NCBI GenBank assembly: GCA_013140395.1
Contig: JABFSY010000276.1
Coordinates: 1 to 11,003, forward strand
Length of the DNA: 11,003 nt
Direction: 5' to 3'
Source of the DNA: Cyclobacteriaceae bacterium
GTDB taxonomy: Bacteria > Bacteroidota > Bacteroidia > Cytophagales > Cyclobacteriaceae
The notes below the pieces were generated by a model. That model ran no database searches, was not told the DNA's origin, and saw nothing but the letters and a program-made list of their open reading frames with translations. The translations under genes were made by a program, and so were the position numbers. Positions 1-7,313 of this stretch are shown here, in pieces; positions within the stretch are counted from its first letter, which is position 1, and the number at the start of each line of letters is the position of its first letter.

Positions 1-1
1 A

Positions 2-61
2 CTGCAATGGGTGGAGGAGACCTTTAGCCGAGACATGAATTTTGTGGAAGAGGATCGTTAA
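2..61 (+). CDS. 3' end of an unidentified gene (partial)
   Basis: An open frame enters from the left edge and closes with TAA at 59-61, leaving 19 visible residues (LQWVEETFSRDMNFVEEDR). The composition, acidic with an amphipathic Trp/Phe-containing stretch, is protein-like, and the next gene starts about 100 bases downstream on the same strand. The fragment is too short to assign to a family, and no function is claimed. It could be a chance open frame, since 19 codons without a stop is not significant alone. Confidence 0.45.
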   Translation: MQWVEETFSRDMNFVEEDR

Positions 62-164
62 AAGACCTTAGGAAGGCATTTCGAGTCTACTTTTTAATAC
101 TATAAATATTAGATCGAGGTTTCTTATTGGCTATCTTGCGTCTTTGATTTTGAAGCGCAAAAAA

Positions 165-2237
165 ATGAGGGGCTTTTTAACTTTTTGTTTGCTGTTGATT
201 TTGGCCCAGCCTGTCGTAGGCCAGAATAAAGCGCTGATAGATAGCCTCAAGTCAAAGCTCGAAACGGCACCAATCGATCAGCAATTCGAACTCTTAAATT
301 CAATTGGCTGGGAATATCGTTTCGCAAAACCGGACAGCACTATTTACTACTGCGAGCAGGCTTATGAGCTTGGCAAAAAGGAAAACTTGAAGACGAGCCT
401 TGCCAAACCCCTTAACTTTTTGGCAGTCGCCTACAATTATCTGGGTAAACTGTCAAAAGCATATGATCTTGGGCAGGAGGCGATTCGCATAGCTACCATC
501 CAACGAGATTCCAACGAGCTCGCATATGGAAACAACAATATTGGCAGGCTCTTATTTGAGCAAGGCATTCTTTCAAAGTCTTTTCCCTATTTCATAAACG
601 CCCAAAAAATATTTACCTCAACAGGCGATCAATCTGGCATCGCTTATACCAAGCAGAGTTTGGCAGATTTATATCTGGCTCAGCAAGATTTTACGAAAGC
701 AGAACAAGCGCTGCTCGAAGCATTAGCCACTCGATTGCAGCTAAAAAAAGTGCGAGATATCTCGTCTGCCTATGCGCAATTGGGTGGGCTCTATCAGAAA
801 ATGGATGACTTAGAAAAATCGAACTTTTATTTTCTAAAATCAGACTCTGGATACCAAACCATTAACGATGCGATTAACCTGGCCAGAACGAAAATACTGT
901 TGGCCGAAAATTATTTGCGACAGGGTAGGATTTCTGAAGCAAGAAATATTGGTGAAAAAGGATTTGTTTTTATTGAGAGAACAGCCAATATCAGAAGATT
1001 ACCCGAGGCTCATTTGTTGATGGGCAGAATCTATCTGGCTGAAAAAAAATATGGCCAAGCCAGGCAGCAATTCAGTACTGCCCTTCAACTTTCAAAATCG
1101 AGTCAACAAACCACCTTTCAATTGGAGTCTTATTTTTTGTTGGCACAAGTATCCAAAATGCTGAATAATCGCCAGGAGGAGATACTGAATATGAATCAGT
1201 ACTTGATACTGAAAGATTCAATTGAGAATTTGGAGTTGGCGAGGAAAGTAGAAAGGCTCCAATTTGAACTGCAAATTGAATCGAAAGAAAGAGAAAATGA
1301 ATTGCTTAAGGTACGCCAAACACAGACCGAAACATTTGTGGGTCGTCAACGGCTGGCGAATATTTTGTCTGGAGTCGTCATCGTCTTTCTTTCCATATTG
1401 ACTGTTCTGTATTGGCAAATTGGCAAGCGCAGAAAAATGTTGAACGAAAAATTGGCCACCCAAAATGACCAGATCGTAAATCATCAACGTGAAATAGACA
1501 TTCAAAATGATGCATTATCTAAACGAAATCAGGAACTCTCGGATATCAATCACGAGAAAGACACCATCATGAGCATTGTGGCACATGACCTGAAGGCACC
1601 CCTAAACAGAATTTCAGGACTCGCTTATTTGCTTGAAAAAGAAGGCTCGCTGAGTGCTGATCAGCAGACCTATGTCCAAATGATCCGTGATTCTACCAAA
1701 TCAGGCGCCCGATTGATAGCTGATTTACTTGACGCACATGCAATTGAGGAAAACTCAAATGCGCCCTCTTACCAGAATTTTGATTTGGTCAAGTTGCTCA
1801 GCGATAGTATTTCATACTTCCAGGTGATTGCGTTAGAGAAAGATATCAGATTGGAAAAGGATTTTCCAGATGCCGCGTTCTTTGTATCAGACCCTTCCTA
1901 CATAAATCGAATCATTGAGAACCTGCTATCCAATGCAATCAAGTTTTCAAAAGTGGGTAGTTCGGTTTTTTTAAGCTGTCGAATAGAAAATCAAAACGCA
2001 GTAATCAAAGTGAGGGATCAAGGACCTGGATTTACTGATACCGATAAGTTATCGCTCTATAAAAAATTCAAAAAATTAAGTGCAAAACCAACATCGTCAG
2101 AGAGTTCCAATGGTTTAGGCCTTGCTATCGTCAAGACTTTGATTGACCGATTGGGGGGGACTATTGAACTCATCAGTAGCGAAGGGAAAGGAAGCGAATT
2201 CATTCTCACAATTCCCTATGTTCAAACAAAAAACTAG
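165..2237 (+). CDS. TPR-domain sensor histidine kinase (membrane-bound)
   Basis: Predicted two-component sensor kinase of 690 residues that would autophosphorylate on histidine. From the ATG at 165 it has a signal peptide (about 1-20, MRGFLTFCLLLILAQPVVGQ) and a helical TPR region (about 30-345) placed in the periplasm. A charged coiled coil follows (about 350-390), then one membrane helix (about 397-419) and a second coiled coil. The HisKA H-box is SIVAHDLKAPLNR with the phospho-acceptor at His474. The HATPase_c N-box is NRIIENLLSNAIKFS, G1 is DQGPGF (about 618-623) and G2 is GLGLAIV (about 650-656). All catalytic boxes are intact. A TTG at 144 would add seven residues, but the ATG gives a standard signal peptide, so I prefer it. 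No response regulator lies beside it and there is no receiver domain, so its partner must be encoded elsewhere. The ligand or partner sensed by the TPRs is unknown. Confidence 0.93.
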   Translation: MRGFLTFCLLLILAQPVVGQNKALIDSLKSKLETAPIDQQFELLNSIGWEYRFAKPDSTIYYCEQAYELGKKENLKTSLAKPLNFLAVAYNYLGKLSKAYDLGQEAIRIATIQRDSNELAYGNNNIGRLLFEQGILSKSFPYFINAQKIFTSTGDQSGIAYTKQSLADLYLAQQDFTKAEQALLEALATRLQLKKVRDISSAYAQLGGLYQKMDDLEKSNFYFLKSDSGYQTINDAINLARTKILLAENYLRQGRISEARNIGEKGFVFIERTANIRRLPEAHLLMGRIYLAEKKYGQARQQFSTALQLSKSSQQTTFQLESYFLLAQVSKMLNNRQEEILNMNQYLILKDSIENLELARKVERLQFELQIESKERENELLKVRQTQTETFVGRQRLANILSGVVIVFLSILTVLYWQIGKRRKMLNEKLATQNDQIVNHQREIDIQNDALSKRNQELSDINHEKDTIMSIVAHDLKAPLNRISGLAYLLEKEGSLSADQQTYVQMIRDSTKSGARLIADLLDAHAIEENSNAPSYQNFDLVKLLSDSISYFQVIALEKDIRLEKDFPDAAFFVSDPSYINRIIENLLSNAIKFSKVGSSVFLSCRIENQNAVIKVRDQGPGFTDTDKLSLYKKFKKLSAKPTSSESSNGLGLAIVKTLIDRLGGTIELISSEGKGSEFILTIPYVQTKN

Positions 2238-2269
2238 TTAGGCCAATCGAATAATTTTGCTGAGCTGGT

Positions 2270-3415
2270 TTATACTTTCGCTAGCGTGTTTTCTAAATCC
2301 TGAATAAGATCTTCCACATCCTCCACTCCGACACTCAATCGGATTAGCGAGTCGCTCAATCCATTTTTTAATCGCTCCTCTTTAGGAATGCTGGCATGCG
2401 TCATGGATGCGGGATGGTTGATCAGTGATTCAACGCCACCCAAGGATTCTGCCAACGAAAACAATTCTACATTTTCCATGAAGGTAATGGCCTTCTCTAA
2501 ACGATCATCTTTCAAGGTAAAAGAAAGCATTCCACCAAAGTCCTTCATTTGTTTTTTGGCAACGGTGTGGTTCGGGTGATCTTCAAATCCTGGCCAATAT
2601 ACCTTTCCTACTTTGGAATGATTTCGTAAGTATTCGGCAATCTTTTTTCCGTTGAAGCAATGACGCTCCATACGAAGGTGCAATGTTTTGATTCCACGCA
2701 ATACCAAAAAAGAGTCTTGTGGCCCGGGAACCGCTCCACAAGAATTGGCGATAAAAGCCAAGTCTTTGTAAAGCTGTTCATCGTTTACGACAAGAGCGCC
2801 CATAATGACGTCACTGTGTCCACCTAAATATTTGGTAACAGAATGCATTACCACATCAGCGCCCAGATCAAGTGGATTTTGTAAGTAAGGGGAAGCAAAT
2901 GTATTGTCAACAGCTACTTGAATACGATGATTTTTTGCAATTGCCACGCAAGCCTGTATATCGATAATCCGCATCAACGGATTAGAAGGTGTTTCTAACC
3001 ACAATAGCTTTGTGTTTTTGTTGATGCGTGGCAACATGTTTTCAGGATTCGTTAAATCAATAAAATGGAATTTAACACCCGCCCGCTCATACACTTTTGT
3101 AAACAGACGGTAGGAACCACCGTATAAATCGTTGCTGGTGATGACCTCATCACCGGGGTTCAGTAAACGAAGAACCGCATCCGTGGCGCCCATTCCAGAG
3201 GAAAAACACAAACCGAACTTTCCGTTCTCCAAAGCTGCAATATTTTTTTGCAATTGATTACGTGTAGGATTTGCGCCACGGGCATAAGCATAGCCCTTGT
3301 GTTTGCCTGGAGATTCCTGCACATACGTAGAGGTTTGAAAGATAGGTGTCATAATCGCTCCAGTGGAGGGATCAGGCTCAACTCCTGCATGTATAGCTTT
3401 GGTTCCGAATTTCAT
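2270..3415 (-). CDS. Cystathionine gamma-synthase / gamma-lyase family PLP enzyme
   Basis: A 381-residue cytosolic trans-sulfuration enzyme (Cys/Met metabolism PLP family). It would act at cystathionine, either making it from an activated homoserine and cysteine or cleaving it. Visible family landmarks are YAR (Tyr44, Arg46) and NPTR, which bind the phosphate of the neighbouring subunit's cofactor. FSSGMGA (71-77), Tyr98 stacking on PLP, Asp170 in VDNTFASP, and SVTKYLGGH with Schiff-base Lys195 are also present. LAESLGGVESL contains Glu323, and Arg359 would bind the substrate carboxylate. Full length, no truncation. The SLGGVES segment with Glu is seen in many gamma-lyases and in some synthases, so sequence alone does not separate metB from mccB or cystathionine gamma-lyase. 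It lies 72 bases downstream of the E2 gene on the same strand and could be read through from it. It converges on the kinase gene with a 32-base gap. Confidence 0.93.
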   Translation of the reverse strand: MKFGTKAIHAGVEPDPSTGAIMTPIFQTSTYVQESPGKHKGYAYARGANPTRNQLQKNIAALENGKFGLCFSSGMGATDAVLRLLNPGDEVITSNDLYGGSYRLFTKVYERAGVKFHFIDLTNPENMLPRINKNTKLLWLETPSNPLMRIIDIQACVAIAKNHRIQVAVDNTFASPYLQNPLDLGADVVMHSVTKYLGGHSDVIMGALVVNDEQLYKDLAFIANSCGAVPGPQDSFLVLRGIKTLHLRMERHCFNGKKIAEYLRNHSKVGKVYWPGFEDHPNHTVAKKQMKDFGGMLSFTLKDDRLEKAITFMENVELFSLAESLGGVESLINHPASMTHASIPKEERLKNGLSDSLIRLSVGVEDVEDLIQDLENTLAKV

Positions 3416-3487
3416 TCTTGAAAATTTGAGATTTATTTAGCGATCAAAACTTATATCTGCTGACTTCTAAATTCTGTTTTCTTTTTT

Positions 3488-4783
3488 CTAGATGCTTCGA
3501 TTCACATCAAACTTCTCTAAGTAATCAGCGACTCTTCTCACAAAACTTCCACCCAAAGAGCCATCCACCACGCGATGATCGTACGAGTGGGATAAAAACA
3601 TCTTATGGCGCACCACTATCGCATCTCCGTAGGGAGTTTCCATAACGGCCGGTTTCTTTTGAACAGCTCCCAACGCCAGAATCGCGACTTGGGGTTGCAT
3701 GATGATTGGAGTTCCCATCACATTGCCAAAGCTCCCGACATTTGAAACCGTGAATGTGCCTCCAGATAAGTCATCTGGTTTTAACTTATTCTCACGGGCT
3801 CTTTTTGCTAAATCATTCACCACTTTCGCCAACCCTGTGATGTTATACTGATCGGCATTTTTGATCACGGGCACGATCAGGTTTCCACTTGGCAATGCAA
3901 CGGCCATACCGATATTGATATCTTTCTTTTTTATGATCCGATCTCCATCTACTTGTATATTGATCATCGGATAGTCTTTGATGGCCATCATTACGGCTTC
4001 AATAAAGATAGGCGTGAAAGTAAGTGAATCTCCCTCTCTCTTTTGAAAGTCATTCTTCCATTTATTTCTCCAAAAGACGATGTTGGTTACATCGGCCTCT
4101 ACGAATGACGTTACATGGGGAGATATTCGTTTGCTGTCCACCATGCGCTCGGCAATCATTTTGCGCATGCGATCCATTTGAATGATCTCATCGCCACTGC
4201 TAATGGATGCGGGGACTCGTGGAGCAGAATAAGTGCGCGGAGCGGCCGTGATCGTCTTCCCGAGCTTTCTTTGTTGAATAAACTCCAACATGTCTTTTTT
4301 GGTTACTCGACCTTCGGCTCCTGTACCCGAAATCGACTCCAGTTCTGACAGTGCAACTTGCTCTTCTTTGGCTATGTTTTTTACCAGAGGCGAATAGAAT
4401 CGACTTGCGTTTTTGAAATCAGTTGGTGCCACGACACACGCGGCATGGCTCGCAGCACCATTAGTAGACGAACTAACTTCTTTTTTTACCTCAGCAATCT
4501 TGCTTTCAACTACAACTTTTTGAGTTTCTACGCCAGCGGATACATCGGAAGTAATAATTGCTATTGCCTTACCAACCTTCACAACCTCGCCCTCCTTGGC
4601 CAAAATTTCTTTTAGGACACCTGCATGAGTGGACGGCACTTCAGTATCTACTTTGTCAGTAGCCACTTCAAGTACACTCTCGTCTTGTTCAATTTTATCA
4701 CCGGGCTTTTTCAACCATTTTAAAATGGTAGCCTCCATTATACTTTCGCCCATTTTAGGCATAATCAACTCTACTTGTGCCAT
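3488..4783 (-). CDS. 2-oxoacid dehydrogenase E2 (dihydrolipoamide acyltransferase)
   Basis: A 431-residue E2 core subunit of a 2-oxoacid dehydrogenase complex, which passes the acyl group from E1 to CoA by way of a lipoyl-lysine. Domains in order are a single lipoyl domain (1-78, lipoylated Lys44 in ATDKVDTE), a flexible Ser/Ala/Val linker, a peripheral subunit-binding domain (about 128-168, FYSPLVKNIA and GTGAEGRVTKKDM), a second linker, and the catalytic trimer-forming domain (about 200-431). The active-site motif is DHRVVDG with His403 and Asp407. A single lipoyl domain fits branched-chain or 2-oxoglutarate type complexes, and the catalytic domain looks closer to the branched-chain/general group, so the substrate is not certain. 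No E1 or E3 gene is nearby, so E2 is an isolated gene here. A good Bacteroidota -7 box lies just upstream (see 4806-4834). Confidence 0.93.
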   Translation of the reverse strand: MAQVELIMPKMGESIMEATILKWLKKPGDKIEQDESVLEVATDKVDTEVPSTHAGVLKEILAKEGEVVKVGKAIAIITSDVSAGVETQKVVVESKIAEVKKEVSSSTNGAASHAACVVAPTDFKNASRFYSPLVKNIAKEEQVALSELESISGTGAEGRVTKKDMLEFIQQRKLGKTITAAPRTYSAPRVPASISSGDEIIQMDRMRKMIAERMVDSKRISPHVTSFVEADVTNIVFWRNKWKNDFQKREGDSLTFTPIFIEAVMMAIKDYPMINIQVDGDRIIKKKDINIGMAVALPSGNLIVPVIKNADQYNITGLAKVVNDLAKRARENKLKPDDLSGGTFTVSNVGSFGNVMGTPIIMQPQVAILALGAVQKKPAVMETPYGDAIVVRHKMFLSHSYDHRVVDGSLGGSFVRRVADYLEKFDVNRSI

Positions 4784-4805
4784 GATTTCAATCGTTTGAG
4801 TGCCC

Positions 4806-4834
4806 CAAAGGTAATTAGATTTTCACTAGCAAAA
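4806..4834 (-). promoter_or_regulatory. Predicted Bacteroidota sigma-A promoter for the E2 gene
   Basis: Read on the minus strand, TACCTTTG (4813-4806) matches the Bacteroidota -7 consensus TAnnTTTG exactly. TTTTG (4834-4830) lies 16 bases upstream as a -33 element, slightly closer than the usual 17-23; another TTTG at 4841-4838 would give 24. Transcription would begin near 4800, leaving a leader of about 15-18 bases before the E2 ATG. It implies that E2 (and perhaps the cystathionine enzyme after it) is transcribed independently of cinA. Motif match only. Confidence 0.5.
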
Positions 4835-4981
4835 GCGCAAATAGATTACAGATGCTTGTTGGTGTAATGTAGCGGTTGAATGCTTGCTAGGTTGTTTTGA
4901 TTTTTGCTGATTTTGGCAAATACTGTGATGGGCATCGGTTCATAGCTATTATTTTGTATTGTTATTTGCCTAGTAAGCAAT

Positions 4982-6229
4982 TTATTTAGGTAAACTTAAT
5001 CGAATGAGATTCAGCACGGCTGCTGAAGCCATTTTAATATTGATCGCTCGATCGCTGGAGATTTGAAGTTTTTTCGTCACCGTTTGGTGTTTATCAGAGT
5101 AGGCAATCCACACCATCCCCACTGGTTTTTCAGGCGTAGCGCCCCCCGGGCCTGCAATGCCACTAGTTGCAACACCGATGTCCGTGTTAAATTTTGCTCG
5201 GACAATATTGGCCATTTCAATAATCGTGGGCTCGCTGACAGCCCCATATTTTTCCAGAACTTCCGGTTTTACACCTAGTTGGCGCATTTTTATCTCGTAG
5301 GCATAGGGTATCATGCTGCCTAAAAAATAATCGGAACAGCCCGGCACGCTCGTGATTAAGTGTGAGAGGTATCCTCCCGTACAACTTTCGGCCATCGAAA
5401 GAGTCAGTTTGCGTTCGCGCAACATTTTGCCAATCGCCACCTCAATCGATTCGTCCCCGTATCCATAAATATAGTCGCCAGCAATGACCTTCAACTTTTC
5501 GACTAACACATCGATTTCATTTTCTAGGTGTGACGAAGAATTGCTAAATCCCGTCAAACGAAGTTTTACCTCTCCTAAACTCGGAAGGTACGCGAGTTTA
5601 ATATGTTCGGGCAAGCTATTTTCCCACGGTGCAATTTTTTCCGCCAGAAAAGACTCTCCGATTCCTATGGTGCGAATGACCTTATGATAAATGTTGGGCG
5701 TATGAAATTTTTCTTTCAATTTCGGAATGACTCGCTCTGTCATCATCTTTTTCATTTCATGAGGCACTCCGGGCATTGACATAAATACCTTGCTATCTTT
5801 TTCAAACCACATACCAGGCGCTGTACCGATAGGGTTTGTGATTTTTGTGCAACAAACAGGAAGGGCGGCTTGTTGTCGATTGGGTTCGATCATTTCTCTA
5901 CCACGGCTTTTGAAGAAAGCAGTAATTTCTTGCAATGCTTCTTCGTGGATTTCTAGTTTGCAGTTAAAATATTTTGCTAACAATGGTTTTGTTAAGTCGT
6001 CACTAGTGGGGCCAAGCCCTCCGGTAATCAAAACAATATCCGCTCTTTTTTCAGCTTCAGCGAAGGCGGTCAGGATTTCATCCTCTTGATCGCCAACGGT
6101 GGTCTTGCGAATGACTTTGATGCCCACTTTGTCCAATTCTACACTCATCCACTGAGCATTTGTATCAACGATTTGACCATACAATATTTCATCGCCAATG
6201 GTCAATAGTTCTGCTAGAATTTTTTTCAT
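4982..6229 (-). CDS. cinA: CinA: MocF-like domain plus NMN deamidase domain
   Basis: A 415-residue two-domain CinA protein. The N-terminal half (about 1-170) is the MoaB/Mog-like COG1058 domain (LTIGDEILYG, then GGLGPTSDD at 70-78, and MPGVPHEM at 152-159). In CinA homologues this domain carries ADP-ribose pyrophosphatase activity. The C-terminal half (about 260-415) is the PncC amidase, which converts nicotinamide mononucleotide to nicotinate mononucleotide in pyridine nucleotide recycling. Its nucleophile is Ser282 in AESCTGG, with Lys314 and the SGIAGPGGATPEKPVG loop (356-371). In the segment after SVPG this copy reads LGSMIPYAYEIK where many homologues have GGVVxYSNxxK, so the substrate-side loop is somewhat divergent. 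Cytosolic. It starts 14 bases after the stop of the channel homologue gene, so the two are probably cotranscribed. Despite the name, nothing in the window links it to DNA uptake. Confidence 0.95.
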   Translation of the reverse strand: MKKILAELLTIGDEILYGQIVDTNAQWMSVELDKVGIKVIRKTTVGDQEDEILTAFAEAEKRADIVLITGGLGPTSDDLTKPLLAKYFNCKLEIHEEALQEITAFFKSRGREMIEPNRQQAALPVCCTKITNPIGTAPGMWFEKDSKVFMSMPGVPHEMKKMMTERVIPKLKEKFHTPNIYHKVIRTIGIGESFLAEKIAPWENSLPEHIKLAYLPSLGEVKLRLTGFSNSSSHLENEIDVLVEKLKVIAGDYIYGYGDESIEVAIGKMLRERKLTLSMAESCTGGYLSHLITSVPGCSDYFLGSMIPYAYEIKMRQLGVKPEVLEKYGAVSEPTIIEMANIVRAKFNTDIGVATSGIAGPGGATPEKPVGMVWIAYSDKHQTVTKKLQISSDRAINIKMASAAVLNLIRLSLPK

Positions 6230-6243
6230 TTTCGTTGATTTGA

Positions 6244-7194
6244 TTAATTGAACGCGGCAGATCCGACAAAAATCACGTTTGCCAGTACAAAAACAATAAG
6301 AATTGCTCGCGATCCAATCTTATTGACGCGTAAGCATTGATCTTTTTTGCCAGCGTCATACAGACGCAAGCAAATAGCGGAGACCAGCAGAATACTAAAG
6401 ATGGCAAAGAAGGTCAGTGTATGCAACGTGTCTACTAGCGTAAAAGTAGAAGATTCCGGAAGCAATGAATCGATGATGTACTTGTTACCAACAGCAGCAA
6501 ATAGACCGCCCACCGGTAGGCCAAAGCGCGGCTCGTGTTCCCAAGGTTTCGGTGCAAAACTGATCATGGCAATCAAAAAGGCGATGTACATGCCCAGAAA
6601 TATTTTCATAAATAAGCCCACTGCATCTCGCTGCAGATTCATTTCAATAATGAAAGCAGAAAACGTCTGCGGGTTTCGACCCGGACGTGAGTCTCCGAAA
6701 CCTGTTTCGTAGTGATTGGTTCCAACAGAAACTTTGAAATCACGGATGTTCCACCCATCAATTGCTTCGGTGGGACTGAAACGGCTACCTTTTTTGTCAG
6801 CCTTAAAAATCATGCTACTACTATCGTATTGAGAGTTTTCAATTTGCATACTCAAATGCTGCTGATCAAAAGGAAAATCTTGCACGTTCCACTTTTCTTT
6901 CATGGTAGCTTTCATCTTCATCATGACCCATTTCTGCCCATTTAAGCTATCCTCTATGGGGGTAGATTGCTCGTAGCCTTTAGCGGTGGGCATATCCAGT
7001 TGGGTGAGGAAATCATATTTTGGATTTGCATACAAAAACCAAAGCCAAAATCGGGCTGTATATTCCTTTTCATGAAAATTAATATCGTGTACACTGAGGA
7101 CGTAGGCGCCAACAGTCACCGTGTCGGGTTGCGCTAATGCCTTTCCACTTGGAAGCGCTAGTAGGAGTAGGAGCCAAATGGTTTTGGATTTCAT
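6244..7194 (-). CDS. Prokaryotic pentameric ligand-gated ion channel homologue (Cys-loop superfamily)
   Basis: A 316-residue predicted inner-membrane cation or anion channel subunit, probably homopentameric. A signal peptide (1-21, ending GKALAQ) precedes a beta-rich extracellular domain (about 22-190). That domain contains VTVGAYVLSVHDI (first strand), FPFDQQ (107-112, the pro-loop without the eukaryotic cysteines) and GWNIRDF (147-153). Four membrane helices follow: M1 about 191-213, M2 about 224-245 ending at LLP, M3 about 251-277 beginning TLVDTLH, and M4 about 295-314 (SRAILIVFVLANVIF). From memory of the Gloeobacter channel GLIC, the pro-loop, GWDIESF, the LP at the end of M2 and SR...FLLAN of M4 all correspond in order. 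The stretch holding loop A and its WxP motif seems missing. The protein ends right after M4. Expression probably extends into cinA. Ligand and ion selectivity cannot be read from the sequence. Confidence 0.8.
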   Translation of the reverse strand: MKSKTIWLLLLLALPSGKALAQPDTVTVGAYVLSVHDINFHEKEYTARFWLWFLYANPKYDFLTQLDMPTAKGYEQSTPIEDSLNGQKWVMMKMKATMKEKWNVQDFPFDQQHLSMQIENSQYDSSSMIFKADKKGSRFSPTEAIDGWNIRDFKVSVGTNHYETGFGDSRPGRNPQTFSAFIIEMNLQRDAVGLFMKIFLGMYIAFLIAMISFAPKPWEHEPRFGLPVGGLFAAVGNKYIIDSLLPESSTFTLVDTLHTLTFFAIFSILLVSAICLRLYDAGKKDQCLRVNKIGSRAILIVFVLANVIFVGSAAFN

Positions 7195-7213
7195 AGTATG
7201 ATGAATTGATTTG

Positions 7214-7242
7214 GCAAGATAGCGACAACTGCTTCAAACAAA
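7214..7242 (-). promoter_or_regulatory. Possible promoter for the channel-cinA unit
   Basis: On the minus strand TTTG (7242-7239) is followed after 17 bases by TATCTTGC (7221-7214), an imperfect match to TAnnTTTG. It sits about 20-27 bases before the channel ATG, the expected distance for a short leader. A second TTTG directly follows the first. The -7 element deviates from consensus, so this is a weak call based on position and spacing. Confidence 0.3.
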
Positions 7243-7313
7243 CAATTAATGGTAGCTAGCGGAAATATCCTTTTCTTGAGCTAATTTTCCATTTGAAAAC
7301 TAAACTATCCCTT

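Noticed and set aside
130..164. TATCTTG (132-138) as the kinase promoter
   Set aside because: It resembles the element upstream of the channel gene, but no TTTG lies 17-23 bases upstream, so the pair is incomplete.
1218..1505. Open frame of 95 codons on the minus strand
   Set aside because: It is a shadow of the kinase's coiled coil and membrane helix. Its apparent hydrophobic stretches come from the complementary strand of AT-rich codons.
2238..2269. Bidirectional terminator between the convergent kinase and cystathionine genes
   Set aside because: No stem of convincing length or T-run could be found in the 32 bases.
4966..4980. TTGCCTAGTAAGCAA as a terminator after cinA
   Set aside because: Only four outer pairs form before a C-A mismatch and there is no following T-run, so the stem is too weak to call a terminator.
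5041..5057. GATCGCTCGATCG, also near 7383-7394, as a shared repeat
   Set aside because: Both copies lie inside coding sequence in different genes and encode different residues. A shared 12-mer of this low complexity may be coincidence.
5790..6089. Open frame of 99 codons on the plus strand
   Set aside because: It is antisense to the conserved N-terminal domain of CinA, with no family resemblance and no promoter.
6347..6712. Open frame of 121 codons on the plus strand
   Set aside because: It lies wholly antisense to the channel homologue, whose protein has coherent motifs across the same bases. The antisense translation is rich in Arg/Pro/Ser with no recognisable domain.
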